From NCBI GenBank assembly GCA_001953115.1, contig LSSL01002263.1, positions 1 to 64,000 on the forward strand: 64,000 nucleotides of DNA. The letters are read 5' to 3'. Under the pieces are notes generated by a model. It had not been told where the DNA came from. It made no database searches and was given only the letters and a program-made list of their open reading frames with translations. The translations under genes and the position numbers were made by a program. This stretch comes from Smittium mucronatum (Eukaryota > Kickxellomycota > Harpellomycetes > Harpellales > Legeriomycetaceae). Shown piece after piece: positions 25,046 to 38,700 of the stretch (the first letter of the stretch is position 1; every line of letters begins with the position of its first letter).

Positions 25046-28000
25046 TAAGAATTTTTTTTATAATTTATTAATTTATTTTAAGCAAAAATATTAATGATTT
25101 TTAATCTATGCAGAAATGATAGTTATAATTTAAGTTTAATAAGGAAAAATATCAATTTTGCAAACGAATTTTTATATAAAAGGGAAAATATAGATGGATC
25201 TTATAAAAATAAAAAAATAACAATTTAATTCAATTAATAATTACTAAGAAGGAGTGAATTTATTTTTTTCCAGGATAAATAATGAGTAAGTATGATTAAC
25301 ATCAAAAGTCAAATATTAATGCATTTTATTAAAAATTAATATAGAGTAGGATTTATTGAAATAATTGGAATTATAATCTTTGGGAATCCGGCTATTAAAA
25401 AACCAAAATATAAAATTTTTAAAATCTAATATTTTTCCGAAATAATCTTCATAGACGACACACAGTGAATTTTAAACGTGAAGATGTTATTTCGCATTAA
25501 ATTTTCAAATTAAAATTCTTTTAGAGAAATTCGATCAGTAAGTTTCAAATGTACAAATTTTAATAGGCAAAAATTTTTTAATATTGTGCCGTATTTTAAA
25601 ATGAATTTATATTCGATTATGCTATGATATTAACTGTAAATGCAAGAAAATTATAATAAATATGAAATTTTCAAATAATTAATCTGTGCTATCTCATCAT
25701 TATTGGCTAATTTTAATAAAAAAATAATTTATAATAAATTAAATCCTTGCGGTATACCCAAAAAAATAAAAAAAATAATGATTTATTTCCGGTAACTCTT
25801 TTTTTCAAAAAAAACCATAATATACATTCATAAACATAAGAAATTTAATTCTGAAATTAATTTTTATACATCTTAGTCAAAATTAAATTACATAATTTAA
25901 TAAAACAATCAAAAAAGCAAGTCTAGGAATAAATTTTATTATTTCATGAGTTTTAAAATTTTAAAAACGTTTCTTTAATTACTTAATTGTGTAAATTAGT
26001 CGTATATAGCCTAAATAATGTGATGATTTTAATTCAATTTATTAATTATAAGACAAAAGTCAAAATTTCAATCCAAAAAATTTATAATCTATGTTACCCA
26101 TAATTGGGTAATTATCATACTTTTTTATATCATTTGGCATATTTGACGTTAAATAGACTGGGTTAATAGTTAATGTAAACAATTTATTATTAAATAATTA
26201 AATAAACAGAAATTTACAGGGTGGTATATTTTAAATACTATTTAATTTTTTTTTTTAAAAGAGGATTAATAAAAATGAAATTTATTTTATTTAGATATTT
26301 TTTAGTCGTTAGTATTTTTTTAATTTTTAAAAGATGTATAATAAAAGATAGGATAAAAAATATTTTTATATTATTCTTTGCATAAATGAGAAGCTTACTG
26401 CCTTTTTAATTTTATATGGATATTTAAATCTAAAATTAAACAAAGAAATAATAATGATAGTTTAAAAAAATATGGACAAATTTTTCTTTTTATTTAGGCA
26501 TAAATTATTTCTCAACATAATAATAAAAAAAATGTTAATTCATAAAAGTAATTTTTACCATATGAATGATTAAGTATAAAAATAAAATTAGGTGAATTGG
26601 GTCATTAAATTTTAAATTGAAAAAATGAAAAATTAATACGTATTATTTTTTGATCATATTATGTTTTATTTTATTTTTTTGAATAAAATATGATTCTTAT
26701 ATTTATTATTCAGAGGTACCAAGTTATGTTTAATATTTAAAAAATAGGGTAAGTTGAATGTTTTTTATAATATGAAAATAAATAGTTCGAAGAAAAAAAT
26801 GTAAAAAATGAATCTTATAAAATCTAAACTATAGAGGTAGAAATATACTTTGATAATTGTTATTTTTTATTATTGTTAGAAAATTTTTTTTCTCTATTCT
26901 TATCTTTTATAATGTTATCTTTTCTGCAAATATGAAAATAAAATGAAAAAATTCCAAAAAATTTTAACTGAAAATTATAGATGAAAGAGTTATTCTAATA
27001 TTACAATTAGAAAAAGAGATAATTTTTATACATCTCAATCATTATAGAAATTAATATGAAATTATATAAGTGATTAATTTAAAAATTTATTCAAAATCCA
27101 ATTATAAAAATTATCTTTATTGCATTTAATTAAAGTAGATAAAAAAATTGAGAAAAAAGTATTTTAATTTTAATAGCATCCTAAAAATTCGGAATTGTGG
27201 GTATATCCTATTAGAATTCATTCATTTTAAGCTAATATATATTTTTTTCTTTGATATGACTTAATTCATTATTAAGTTATACAAAAATTTAACTATGGGC
27301 CAGTAAAATTTTCTATTTTTTGTTTTAAAAAAGAATTTATAAAAAAAAAATAGTAGATTTTTATAGTTACGCAAATTATGCGATTAATTTTAATGTAAAT
27401 TTGAATTTTTTGAATTTTTTTTATACATGTTTATTTAAAAAGTTGATTGTAATATTAAAAATTTAAATTGGGCTAAATGTAGAATCAAAGTGTTTTCATT
27501 AATGGACATTTAAACAAAAATTTTAAAATAAATAAGATGTATATCAATATGCTAAAAATTGTAGCAGAAAATATGAATTAAATTAGACATAAATAACATC
27601 CAATAGCAAAAAACTTCTATAAACACAAATTAAATCACATAGGTTCGTCATTTTTAAGATTATTATAAATATGAAAATTATTTTTACAATGAAAAAAAAA
27701 CTAAAAACTAAAAGAAAGCCATAAAAAAAAATCAAAAAAAAAATCAAAAAGAAAATAAATAAATAAAATTGGAGAAAAGCGTATAATAAATAATATTATT
27801 TAATCTTGTTCATTTTACTTCTTGTTAACTGTTTTTATTTCTTCAAATTATTTTAAAATAAATTTGAATTTATAAAGAATACTCTATAAGACAAAAAAAT
27901 GGATAATTTAATTGCTTGTAATCCAAATTTATAGTCAAAATTTATTTTTCTATTATGAGCTCAATTGATCAATTTTATTTAGATTAATAAATAATTTAAA

Positions 28001-29676
28001 TTAATTGTAAATTTTATTGTAATTATAAACTAAATATTTTCAATTTTAAAAGTGTATCTATAAAATAATATAACATCTTAAGAGAAATAAAATTGAAAAT
28101 ATGCATTTATAACTTTTTTTTTCTTATGGATACTCAACATAGAAACATGATTAATAAAATTTTTATCACAAGCTTTTAACATACTGAAAAAATCTATTTG
28201 ATAAATAATTATTGCATAAAAAAATTGCGAAAAAACACAGCAAACATAAAAAAAATATTTCTTTTTACTATGTAGTGTACTTCGAAATTTTGTTTAAAAT
28301 ACTAATAAGAAAATTGATACCAGGTAATAGCTTTAATTTAGATTAAATTTTAAAAAACATCCAAATTTAATATAAATATCCTATTTTTATATAATTTCTT
28401 TAATATTAACTAAAAATTCCATAAATATGTTTCACAGCATTTATTTACTTTCAAAATTGGTTTAAAATATCCAATTTATTGTCTAATTTAAAAATGAAAA
28501 TTTAATCTGATCTTACCTAAATAACCATTTTTTTATATAATTAATAAAAGTTTTCAAATTTCTGATTAAAGAAAAGTAAACTTTTATAAATATCGATAAA
28601 AAATAAAACAAATCACTCATTTAAATTTTCTTCGTATTTTGAAAAGTAAACCTTCCAGGAAATAATGAATTTAAAGATCGGTTCTGAACTGATATTAAGA
28701 AAAAATTATAGATTATAAAGTAATTTTAACTATTATATTATCAATATATAATGATAAAGCGAATTTGCTATAATAAAGTTATAGTAACATAAATAGAAAC
28801 AATATTATAAATGATAGCAATTTTTTTGATGCTTTTTTGGGACTGATTTAACATGTGCATATAATTCATATTAAGTTATTCATAATTAAAATAAATTTTT
28901 AAGTGATTCTGAACACTAAGGCATTTTATTTTTAAACTTATGACTAATAAATAATGTTAAATATAATAGTAAATTTTGAAATTATTGAATACAAGTATTT
29001 TTATTAAAATAACTCGTTATTTTTTCACACATCAAATTTTTATTTAATCGCGTTTTAAAAGCTCTATTCTAAAAGGTTTTGTTTCTTCCTAATTAGATTT
29101 TCTAGCATGCTTTGTTTTTTTTCTAATAAAAACTTAAAAAACTTTATTTAAGCCAGTTAAATTGTAATTATGAAAAAAAAAAATCTTCGTGATTTTTGTA
29201 TAAATAGGGAGATAATCGTGCTCTGTGTAATGAAATTATGGAAATATTTGATATGAAATGCTGACTTCAGTACAATTCTGGTTTTATTAGATAAATTTAG
29301 TGATTTATATTCGCTAACCTTTAAAATAATTACAAAAAACTATAAATTAATAAAATGATATAATTTCTCTAAAAAGATAAATGTTAATAAATGTTAATCT
29401 CTATTTCAATGATAAAATTTTGCCGATTTCATATACTATAATAGCTAAAAATAATTTGTACTCTTAATATATTGATAAATATTTAGCATCAAAAAATTAG
29501 TATAGTTTCTTATTAACTTGAAATTTCTGTAATATCAATTCCAAAAATACTAAAAATCTGTATAAAAAATGAAAATATAATATATTCGCTTTATTCTATT
29601 AGAGATTCCCGAAAAATTCAATAATTATAAAATTTACATTTAATTAAGTCCCGTCTATTTAATTTAATAGTCTTTC

Positions 29677-29732
29677 AATAATTTATTTTCAATAATTTAT
29701 TTTCAATAATTTATTTTCAATAATTTATTTTC
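29677..29732. repeat. Four perfect copies of a 14-bp unit
   Basis: aataatttattttc is repeated exactly at 29677, 29691, 29705 and 29719, and a diverged partial copy follows. Perfect identity implies recent expansion or homogenisation in otherwise decayed DNA. Confidence 0.9.
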
Positions 29733-30549
29733 AATATTTTAATTTTTAATAAAAACTTTGATTATGGAGAAATTGAAAATAAGTCAACTTCTAAGATAAA
29801 TTAAACAGGTAATAAGTTAATAAATGAATTATTTCATTATTAAAATTTTTTATAAATTGTAATTAATTTTTTTTATCTAATCCTTCATCTGGACTGAAAT
29901 AATAAAAAAATTATTGAATTGAATTGATAATAGTGATAAAATATTATTATTTTCCATTATTCATTCAAATTTACTATAGTTTAAACGAAATCATTTTTTT
30001 GATTTTGACGATAACTTTTATGGTTTCATTATATAAAATTATGAAAATAAAAAATTATTAACTCTGTTTATGAAATAAATTTATCTATATAGGCACTTTT
30101 TCTTTTTAAAAATAATTCTGATACGACTTATCAAATCGCCACAATTACAAGAGAGTTAAAAAAAATTATATAAAACTTAATTAATAAATTATTTCTTTGT
30201 GATGATTGAGTGTAAGTTAAGAATTCAATCAGAAATTTAGAATTTGTGAAACAATAAATAATATTTATATATTCAAAAAAAATTCATATATATACTCAAT
30301 AATGTTTTATAAAACTGAAATCATAATTGACATATAATCATAAATAGATTAAAGAAGATGAAATATGGATCAATTAAATAATTATTGAAGGTTTATATAA
30401 TAAATAGCTACAAAATTAAACGTATAGCTAAAATAAAAAATATGTAAAATAATAATATGCAATTTGATACATAATAAATTTCAGAGTCTAAAATATATTA
30501 CGAATTTTGCTAAATTTATAAAATTAGTGCTAGCTATTTTATATTGGCC

Positions 30550-30576
30550 AATAAATAAATAAATAAATAAATAAAT
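30550..30576. repeat. AAAT microsatellite
   Basis: An uninterrupted tetranucleotide run of nearly seven units follows ggcc. Confidence 0.9.
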
Positions 30577-32012
30577 CATGACTTAATTACGATTGGATTT
30601 CTTATTAGCTTTAATCAGTAAATTTAACATTTATTTATCTGGGATCTTTTTATTGTGGAATAAATATATCGACAGTTCGACAAAAAAATTAAAAAAATAT
30701 TTTCAAACTCATAATTATTTTAATTTAAAAAAAAATTTAGGTAATTTTTGAAATCAAGATATAATTAGGAAATAAAACTACAATCAAACTTGGTCAAATT
30801 TCACTGGCAATTTTTTAGTTCTGCTTAGATGTGATCATAAGAGCTAAAGGATCAAAACTTATAAAACCGAAGAAATTTGCAATGCATTTTTTCGAGAAAA
30901 CTAGTTATATTAGAAAAATCGTACTATTAAACTGGACCTGTAAGGAAATTAACATAAAATCTCCACCAAACTCATATAAATAAACTTAATTATAACTTTC
31001 TATTTTGTAAAAATGTTGTAAATATCTTTTTCTAATTTCTCTTATTTTCAATTAATGGATTAAGGTTTAAAATGATTCTTCTGAAAAAACGTAATCTTTT
31101 AGAATTAATTCGAGCCCAGATTTTATAATCATTGCTTGAGAATCTTTTAGATTTTATTTTTAAGCGAAGTGCTTATTAATTTATTTTCCAAGACTAAAAA
31201 AAAAAATATGAATTTAAAGTTAAGTAATATATTTAAAAAGATAATTTATTAGTGTATTTGCATATTTAAATCGAATATCAGATACTTTTACTGTAATTTT
31301 CTCAAATATTTCTCAATTTTCACCTTAGACCCTTTAGTCCTCCCCGAAAAATTCCTTTTATACTGTTTTAATAAAAATATTTAGAATGATAAAATAAAAA
31401 TATTGTTTTTTTAAAAAAAAATTAGCGCTTCATAGCATTATAGAAATTTACCCGTCCTAATATTATATTTTCCTTTGCAGTAAATTCAAAAAAAAGCTTT
31501 TAATCTTTACATAATCATATATTCACATTTTAAGATCTCTTTGAATTAAAGCTACTATCAATTTTTTTGAATTTGAGAATTAAAAATTTGGGAAAATACA
31601 AATCAATAGTGTTTTTTTATTATCTAATTAAATCAGGTATAAAGACGTCTTTCTAATCTTATATAAAGCAATATATCTTAGAAATATTATATTAAAATAT
31701 TCCCTTCTTAATTTCCAGTTTTTTTCCGATATAGATTGCTGCAAGTTTTTTGCTTTGATTCTAATTTTTTTGATAAATATTACATCGATTTTTTTTAAAA
31801 AAATCTAACTATGAAAAAATTATCTTCAAATTATACATGAATAATACTAGCTTAAATCAAGGTTATAATATATATTTCTAGTAAAAGAAAAATCACCATT
31901 TTAAACCGCAGTAATATTCAACATAATGGTAAGTGAATTTATTTTTTAAATTACACTTGAAATATTTAAATTAAGTCTTTTCATATTAAATAACTAAATA
32001 AAAACTATTCCC

Positions 32013-32027
32013 ATATATATATATATA
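32013..32027. repeat. AT microsatellite
   Basis: An uninterrupted alternating AT run of 15 bases. Confidence 0.85.
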
Positions 32028-33165
32028 AGTTTATCGAGATTTAATGAATTATTTTTGCTGAAATTTATTTAATCATTTTCCTTATTGAATAAATATTTTA
32101 GATATAATTACATGAATAATTAGATGAAAAAAATATATTACATAATAACTTTAAAAAATAACATGATTATGTCAAAATCTAAATTGACTTATGTATTCAT
32201 TTTTTATTACACAATTTTTATAACTAAAAAAGGTAGGCTCAAATTGCTGGTCAAGTTCAAATTTTTTTTATTAATATTCTGATGCTTATATATTGAGCCA
32301 AGAAGATACCTTTTTCTATTTTAAAATCTTTAATTTTTATATTTTTATAAGTTTTATTAATCTTGGTTTAATTTGATTTTAATTATAAAAATTAGGAGCA
32401 ATGAATACCTCTAATATCATGATTTTTACATTAAGGCTATTTATTTTTAAACAAGAAATTTTATAGAAAAAAATTGATTGTTAATATCTCAATGATGAAA
32501 TTTTTTGAATAAATTTTGGCCTTAATCTTTTTTTCGCACATGAAAGAATAATAATGTTTATTTATTTAAGATGATATATAGATTTAATATAGTTGTAAGC
32601 GCGAATTTTTTTTTTTTCTATTGACATAATTGAAGAAAATATGAAGAAAAATTTTCCAGGTTATGAGGTTAGCCAATGTTCATTTATCTATTGTTTCAAG
32701 TGGAATTATTTTATTCTCAATAATTATCAAGAATAAAACACTTGTCTTTGAGAAAATTTTGAAAATAATCTGAACTAAGAATTTATTTTGATATCAATAA
32801 TCATGTGCAAAAAATATCATTTTAAATTATATTCGACAAAATTTCTATGTAGATATATGTCAATTTGGATTAATTTATTCAAAAACGGTTGAATTGGGTT
32901 CAAATTCTAAATTTAAATCATTTATTATTGAAATGCATTTATTAATGAAAGATATTTTATCAAAAATTTTACAATATAAATATTTTTGCTTCGATCTAAG
33001 ATTAAAAATCTGAAAGCGACTATTTGTACGAGGTACGTATAGATCAATCTATCATATTAACTTTGATTATTAGTTATGTGTTTTTTTCAAAAAATGCTTA
33101 AAAAACTAGAATTTTCTTAAAATCAAACATTTTTTGGCGAAAAATTCTTTCAATACACTGAATTT

Positions 33166-33393
33166 TTTTTAAGGTTTTGAAAGCTGAACTAAATAAATTT
33201 ATCCTGAAATTTTTTTATCAAACTTTACAGGTACAGATATCAGCTTATTCGCAAATTTCGGCATAATTGGACCCAAAAATGCATTAACAAACATCCAAAG
33301 TCAAATTTATATGGAACACGTGTTATTGATGGAGTAGAATCAAATATTAAGTGTATGGTATTAAATCAATTAGATGTCTGCAAAATTACTTAA
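33166..33393 (+). pseudogene. Possible MULE transposase fragment
   Basis: A 52-codon open stretch (33238-33393) includes KFRHNWTQKCINKHPK followed by NLYGTRVIDGVESNIKCMV. This resembles the end of a MULE DDE domain, where W and K/V positions precede a HxG-x-x-TSRVE-x-x-H-x-x-LK motif that carries the catalytic Glu. The better-preserved MULE at 5455-7238 has YGNKNTSRAEGAHSALK at the equivalent place, and the two share the YG, R, E and K positions. A second frame just upstream (from about 33166) is also open for some 30 codons. No other part of a MULE was recognised nearby, so this is a short orphan fragment or a chance resemblance. Confidence 0.35.
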
Positions 33394-35315
33394 TTCTATT
33401 AACATAAATTATTTGCCCCCCAATTATTCGTTATAAGCTTCTATAGTTTCTTATAAAACGAAGAAATCATTGATATTCTAACCCCAACTACTATTAATGA
33501 ATATAAAATATAAATTGACTAGAAGTCGCATCGATATTCAACATATCAGATTCTTTTGTTTAGTCATTTAAAATTTAAAATTCCTGAAAAATTTAAACAT
33601 TACTTATAAAATTAGTTTTTCAAAAAAGATTTTGGGCTAAATTACAAAATGAAACTATTAAAAAAATATATAACCATAAATATTGCCAGAATCGATTAAG
33701 AATGATTATATAAACGTCTTTTTATTGCTGTTTCTATCGAAACTAATGATTTTTGAAGATAATTCAGATAATTCAAATATTTTTGTAGTATTTCTAGATT
33801 TTTTTATTTTTTTATTATATTTAAACATATGCTGTAAATGTTCTATTAAATAATATTGATCCCATTATTTATTTATTTATTATTATTTTTCCAAAGAAGT
33901 TTCGCCCAGCTTATAAAGTGCAAATTTTTTTTTCTAATTTCTTGAGTTATAGAGTAATACATACATTTATAATAATTATAAACAATTTAAAAGTTATATT
34001 TGAGCTATTTTTTTTAAATCTACTGTATTTTAATCCTTAATAAATAGCCTTTATGTTATTTAAGCAGAATAAATTTTTTAAAGATATCCTTAGCGACATC
34101 TTCTAGAGAGAATTATCATTCTAGACGCATTATCAACCAAATTAAAAATATATATATAGAAAAATAACTTCTAAAAAATCTTCATATTAGCTGCTAGAAA
34201 TATCTGAAATTGATTAATTTTTAGGTAATAAAAATTAAAATTTTATAACTGATATATTTGCTCAAACTAATAATCTATTCCAATAATTCATTTCGAAACT
34301 CCAATCCATAATTTTTTTCAATATAAATAATTAAATTCATTAACAAAAAATTTAATTTCAAAACTCATCTAAAAAAAACATTTTTGAAAATAAAAATTTA
34401 AAATCCTCATAAATGTTTTTATTCAAAAAATAATGTATGTTTTAAGTTTTTTTTAAAAAATACTTATTCTGTATAAAAAATAATCATTTATTTTATGTTT
34501 TTGAATTTTTAAACAAAAAATTTTCAATTTACATTTTTTGTATTTTAAAAATTTATTTTGTATTAGATTGTTTTTAACCATTATTAAAACTATAATATTC
34601 ACAAATAACTTTTTTACTAAATAATAATCCAATGAAATTTATTATGATACTACTAGTTAAATATTTCCAATTTTTATTTTATCCTAAAAAATCCACATCA
34701 AAAACTATCAAAGATTACCCTAATTATAAAATTTATATGTAATTTGCTTATTCCAAAATTTTTTGTGTGTGTAACGCTTTATTTATGATTCTCATTTACC
34801 CTCACTTTAAAAAATTCCGTAATAATTAAAATATTTTAGCTTATTCAATTTCTTTTTAACACATCACAAGTTTTATAGGCTTAATTTCACTGAATAAAAA
34901 TGATTAATCATAGGAAAATAATTAATATCAACTTATTATTCATTTATCAAGAACTATGAATATTTTTGATTTCCATTGTTTAATTATATTTTTGATTTAT
35001 CTACTAATAGTATATTTAAGCTCCTTCGTTTTTTTAATCAAATTTTCAGTAAAATTGTTGCCAATCACACAGTTATTCTATTTAGCGAAAATTTACTTTT
35101 TAAGAAATAAAAAAAATTATAAGTATCATAAACCTCTTTGATTGGATAGATTGTTATTAAAAAATCTTCCCAGTATAAAATCTTTGATAAAGTAGCCTAA
35201 ATTTAGACTGGATTCTACAAATTATTCTCATTTGTTCGTAAATCTCATCAAATTATATTTATATAAAAAAGTTCAAATATAAATAATCTTTATTTATACG
35301 ATTCGAATTCAGAAA
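33394..35315. other. Featureless A+T-rich DNA
   Basis: No motif, structure or sustained frame is seen. The hydrophobic 61-codon frame at 34956-35141 is within chance expectation. Confidence 0.55.
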
Positions 35316-35317
35316 TC

Positions 35318-35532
35318 AAGTCTGATTAATCTATATATAATCTCTGAACTATTTTCTGATCTTTTCTCTAAACTCATATTCGATTTCTTATCTGTTATCC
35401 GATCTTTTTTCTGATCATAATTCTGATCTCATCTCCTTTCGAATCTCAATTCTAATTTTTTATCTCATTTCTGATCTAATTTCTAATATATTCTCTAATC
35501 TAAATCCTGATCTATATTCAAATACTGATTTG
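35318..35532. repeat. Degenerate pyrimidine-rich minisatellite (TTCTGATCT)
   Basis: Variants of ttctgatct (ttctgatca, atccgatct, tttctaatct, tcctgatct, atctcattt) recur roughly every 10-14 bases for about 210 bases, on a strand poor in G. On the opposite strand the units read as repeated R-S-E/R-I-E triplets with stops, a by-product of the repeat rather than evidence of a gene. It ends about 225 bases before the first recognisable codons of the Helitron, so it may be part of that element's 5' region or an adjacent satellite. Confidence 0.6.
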
Positions 35533-35757
35533 AAATCATTCACTATACATTTGTAAGTAATTTTATTGATCAAAGGACAATTAATTATTTTATGATCCTC
35601 TCATCTAATAATATTTACAACCAAAGATTAGTATGCTTTTTAAAATTTATTTTACTATTTCAATTTTTTTTCTCTAAAATTTAATTTCTTTATGTCTATA
35701 AATAATTTAAAAAAAACTAGTCTCTAATTGAATTCTCATTCAAGATTCAGGTTTAAA

Positions 35758-38700
35758 ATGATTGATGCGTCTAAGGAATTTATAGACGAAGCAAATCAGC
35801 AAAGGAAAATTCAGAGAAGTAGTGATTTAACTTCAGGGCTGAGATTATCTCAAATCAAGTCAAAGTAAGAGCATCGAGTCAATATAAGACTTTTTATGAG
35901 TCAAAATCAACGAATGGAAGCAAATTTAACTAATAGGGACATTAAGATGAGAGGAAAACCAGCATGGAAACTTAGAATAGAAATGATTATAAAATAAAAA
36001 ATTCAACCAGAAAAAGAGAGAGGAAGACTAATATGGCACTCGAAAAATGCTCTGAAAATAACCAGTCTAACTCTACTAGGCAATAAGTCGGAGGGATTTT
36101 TTTAAGGGAAATTGAACTGCTGAAAGATTGTTTATTTTTCTTTCTGTTTTTTTAAAAAGCACTGAAAAAATATTCTCTGGAACCTTTAAACCTGAGAATA
36201 TTGATATAGTAACTAAATTTGCTTGTGTAGATTGTGGTGAATAGCTTTGGGATTTAGAAAAATCTAGGGATAAGATATGCTGTACACGCAAAATTATTTT
36301 TTCCAAGTATTTAGAATACAAAAAAAAAGATCGCCAAAATATAAGATACAAAATCTTTGGGAAAGTATCCATAACTATGAAAAAAGACTAAAAAAAAATA
36401 CAAGGCAGCTAAAAATCGTATGGATTATCTTTCCCAAATAGTTACATAAGCTCTTCAACAAATCGGTTATAAAATTTATGTAATAATATTGGGAAGATTA
36501 TACCACATGCTTTGAAATTTTTACTTATTATAAATGAAATTTCAATGTTTGATCAAATGTTAGGTCAAGATATTTAACACGATTCCTAATAATCTTTAGT
36601 ATGGCTATATTGAATGAATCTTCCTTTGAATGCTACTCTGACTGAAATAAATCATCTTATAAAACTTTTAAAATTTCTTCAAATTTATTTACGCATATGT
36701 GACGGGAATTCAAGAGATTTAATAATCGTAATATAAAAGAAAAAAGAGTATATAACTGAGATACAGTTAGTAAAAAGTCCAGACGCCTTCCTCAAGGAAG
36801 CAATCCTCGACAATAAAACTGACTCGAGTATTTAAAAGAGGTATCCGTTCTACTGACCAACAACACCACTGATAAAAGGGATATATTAATAGAAGTTTCA
36901 ATGGAGAGAGCAAAATAATAAGCAAAATTAATAAGCCATACTATGTCCTTCATTATGTTTTCTTACTTCATGAGTGTGAGGATTCTTGGAGTATGGGAAT
37001 TTTGTTTTGTGGTAAAAAAGTTTTTGTTCAAAATTTCGTTGCATATAGTGTTCGCTCAAGAATAGGGCAGATAAACAACATATTTCTATCGAAGAGAATT
37101 TTTAAGAAGTGCTGCTTTATGAAGTCTGTATAAATTGAAAGAAATCATTTAAGGTATGTTGAAAACATGAAAATAGGCTAAGAGCCGTATTTTACCGAAA
37201 TACGTTATTGTTGTGTTTTCTGAAGATCAAAATTCCTACACTTTTGGTATCTACTTAATTATACCTACTTGGTTTACTAATAGTCCTATTGATATGCTCA
37301 GAAGGTACCAAGATGCCTTGGAAATGTTTTAAAAACATGGAAAACTCGATCTTTTCATCGCAATTACTATTAACCCTATATGGAAAACTTTAACCAGAGA
37401 GCTTCTTTCAGGAAAAAAAATACAAATATTCTAGATAATTTTGCCAAAGTATATAAGCAATATCTATAAAAACTTGACAGTTCAATCCGAGAATAGAAAT
37501 ATTTGAATATTTGAGTACTTAATTTTTTCATAGAATTTCAAAAGCGCAGACTACTTCATACACAATTTCGGTAATTTTAGCTCCAGAAAATAAGATTTGA
37601 AACACTCAATAAATCGAATTTTTGTTTTCATCAGAAATACCTGAAAATATCGTAGAAAGATTTTATATTTTAAAAACTTTAGTAAACACAGCGTGTAGAA
37701 TTCATAAACCAAACGCAAATTGCATGAAAAATGGAAGATTAAAAATTGAAGATTAAAAAATAATTTTCCTTAGAAATTTAACATGAAAACAACATGGAAT
37801 GAAAGTCAAACTTATCCAGAAATAAGCTTTGACCACCTCAAAAAAAAGGCTTAATTTGCGCTTTATTAGTTAAATAATAGATAAAAATAGAATTTTTCCC
37901 AATATCCTTATTTGAAATCTAAGGCTAAATTTTGCATTAATTTTGAGCTTTTTTTCTCAGTTAAAGCTTGAAAATATCATTTAAATTTTTTTTACGAGGT
38001 GGAGATAGAGAGATTTTTAGCTTGAATTCAAACTCTATTGTAAATATAGAAATCCAAACAAGATACTTTCAGGATCTTCGGCCTATTGGTGCAAGCGAAG
38101 CCTGCTGGAGAATATTCAGCTTTTCTCTTAGAAAAAAAATTCCCGCAGTTATCTCTCTTTAAGTATATCTGGAAAATAGTCAGTAAGTATATTTTATGGA
38201 TAGTGAAGATGTATATTTAAATATTATCCCTGAATCTGAGACCCAACTTAACGCTCGGTTTAAGTAAAAATGGGAAAATTCAAACAATCATAACCACGTT
38301 TATTATTTTGTTCAAGATTTTCAAACTCATTATATTTATAAAAAGATAAAAAGCTTTTTAAAAAGCTAAATCACCTGAAAAAATCATTTCAAACTATAAT
38401 TGGGTTGATAGTATTTATCCAACCGCAGGTGGTACCTATTAACTCAGTATACTTTTTAATTTTAATCATTTAATTGGAAAAAAAAGTTTTAGGTACCTTA
38501 TAAGTATTTTTATCACAAAATATTCAACATTTAAAGGTGTTTGTATATTTTTGGGGATTTTTAGAGATAATTCTGAATATAGTATAGTGCTTAGAGATGA
38601 AAATTTACATGAATTTGGAAAAAAAATTAAAGAGTTTTTCGTGAAAATTTTGATTTTCTGTAGCCCTTCAAATAATTTACAAATTTTTACAACTCATTCG

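Larger units (their letters stand above)
25046..33160. other. Eight kilobases without a recognisable gene
   Basis: Short coding-like fragments near 25330-25640 and 30780-30980 have several stops and no convincing motif. A perfect inverted repeat ttaccca/tgggtaa with a 4-base loop sits at 26094-26111. Simple repeats at 29677, 30550 and 32013 are listed separately. The remainder is homopolymer-rich A+T DNA. Confidence 0.55.

Noticed and set aside
25330..25640. HTVNFKREDVISH-like reading compared with a Merlin DDE motif
   Set aside because: The preceding S-D-x-W-x-x-Y motif is absent and the frame breaks at once; the resemblance is too short.
26094..26111. ttaccca/tgggtaa hairpin considered as part of a solo LTR related to 3639-3897
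   Set aside because: Shared sequence is limited to about 11 A+T-rich bases and does not extend.
30780..30980. Coding-like stretch resembling a second ISXO2/Merlin N-terminus
   Set aside because: Only a weak FFEKTSYIRKIVLLNW-like similarity, no Cys pairs in place and no DDE motifs downstream.
32890..32912. GGTTCAAATTC-like B box suggesting a tRNA gene
   Set aside because: The TpsiC stem does not form around it, and no acceptor or anticodon arm can be folded from the flanks.
36076..36372. 98-codon minus-strand open frame
   Set aside because: It lies opposite the Helitron N-terminal region, whose plus-strand reading contains the conserved Cys block; the minus frame is a shadow.
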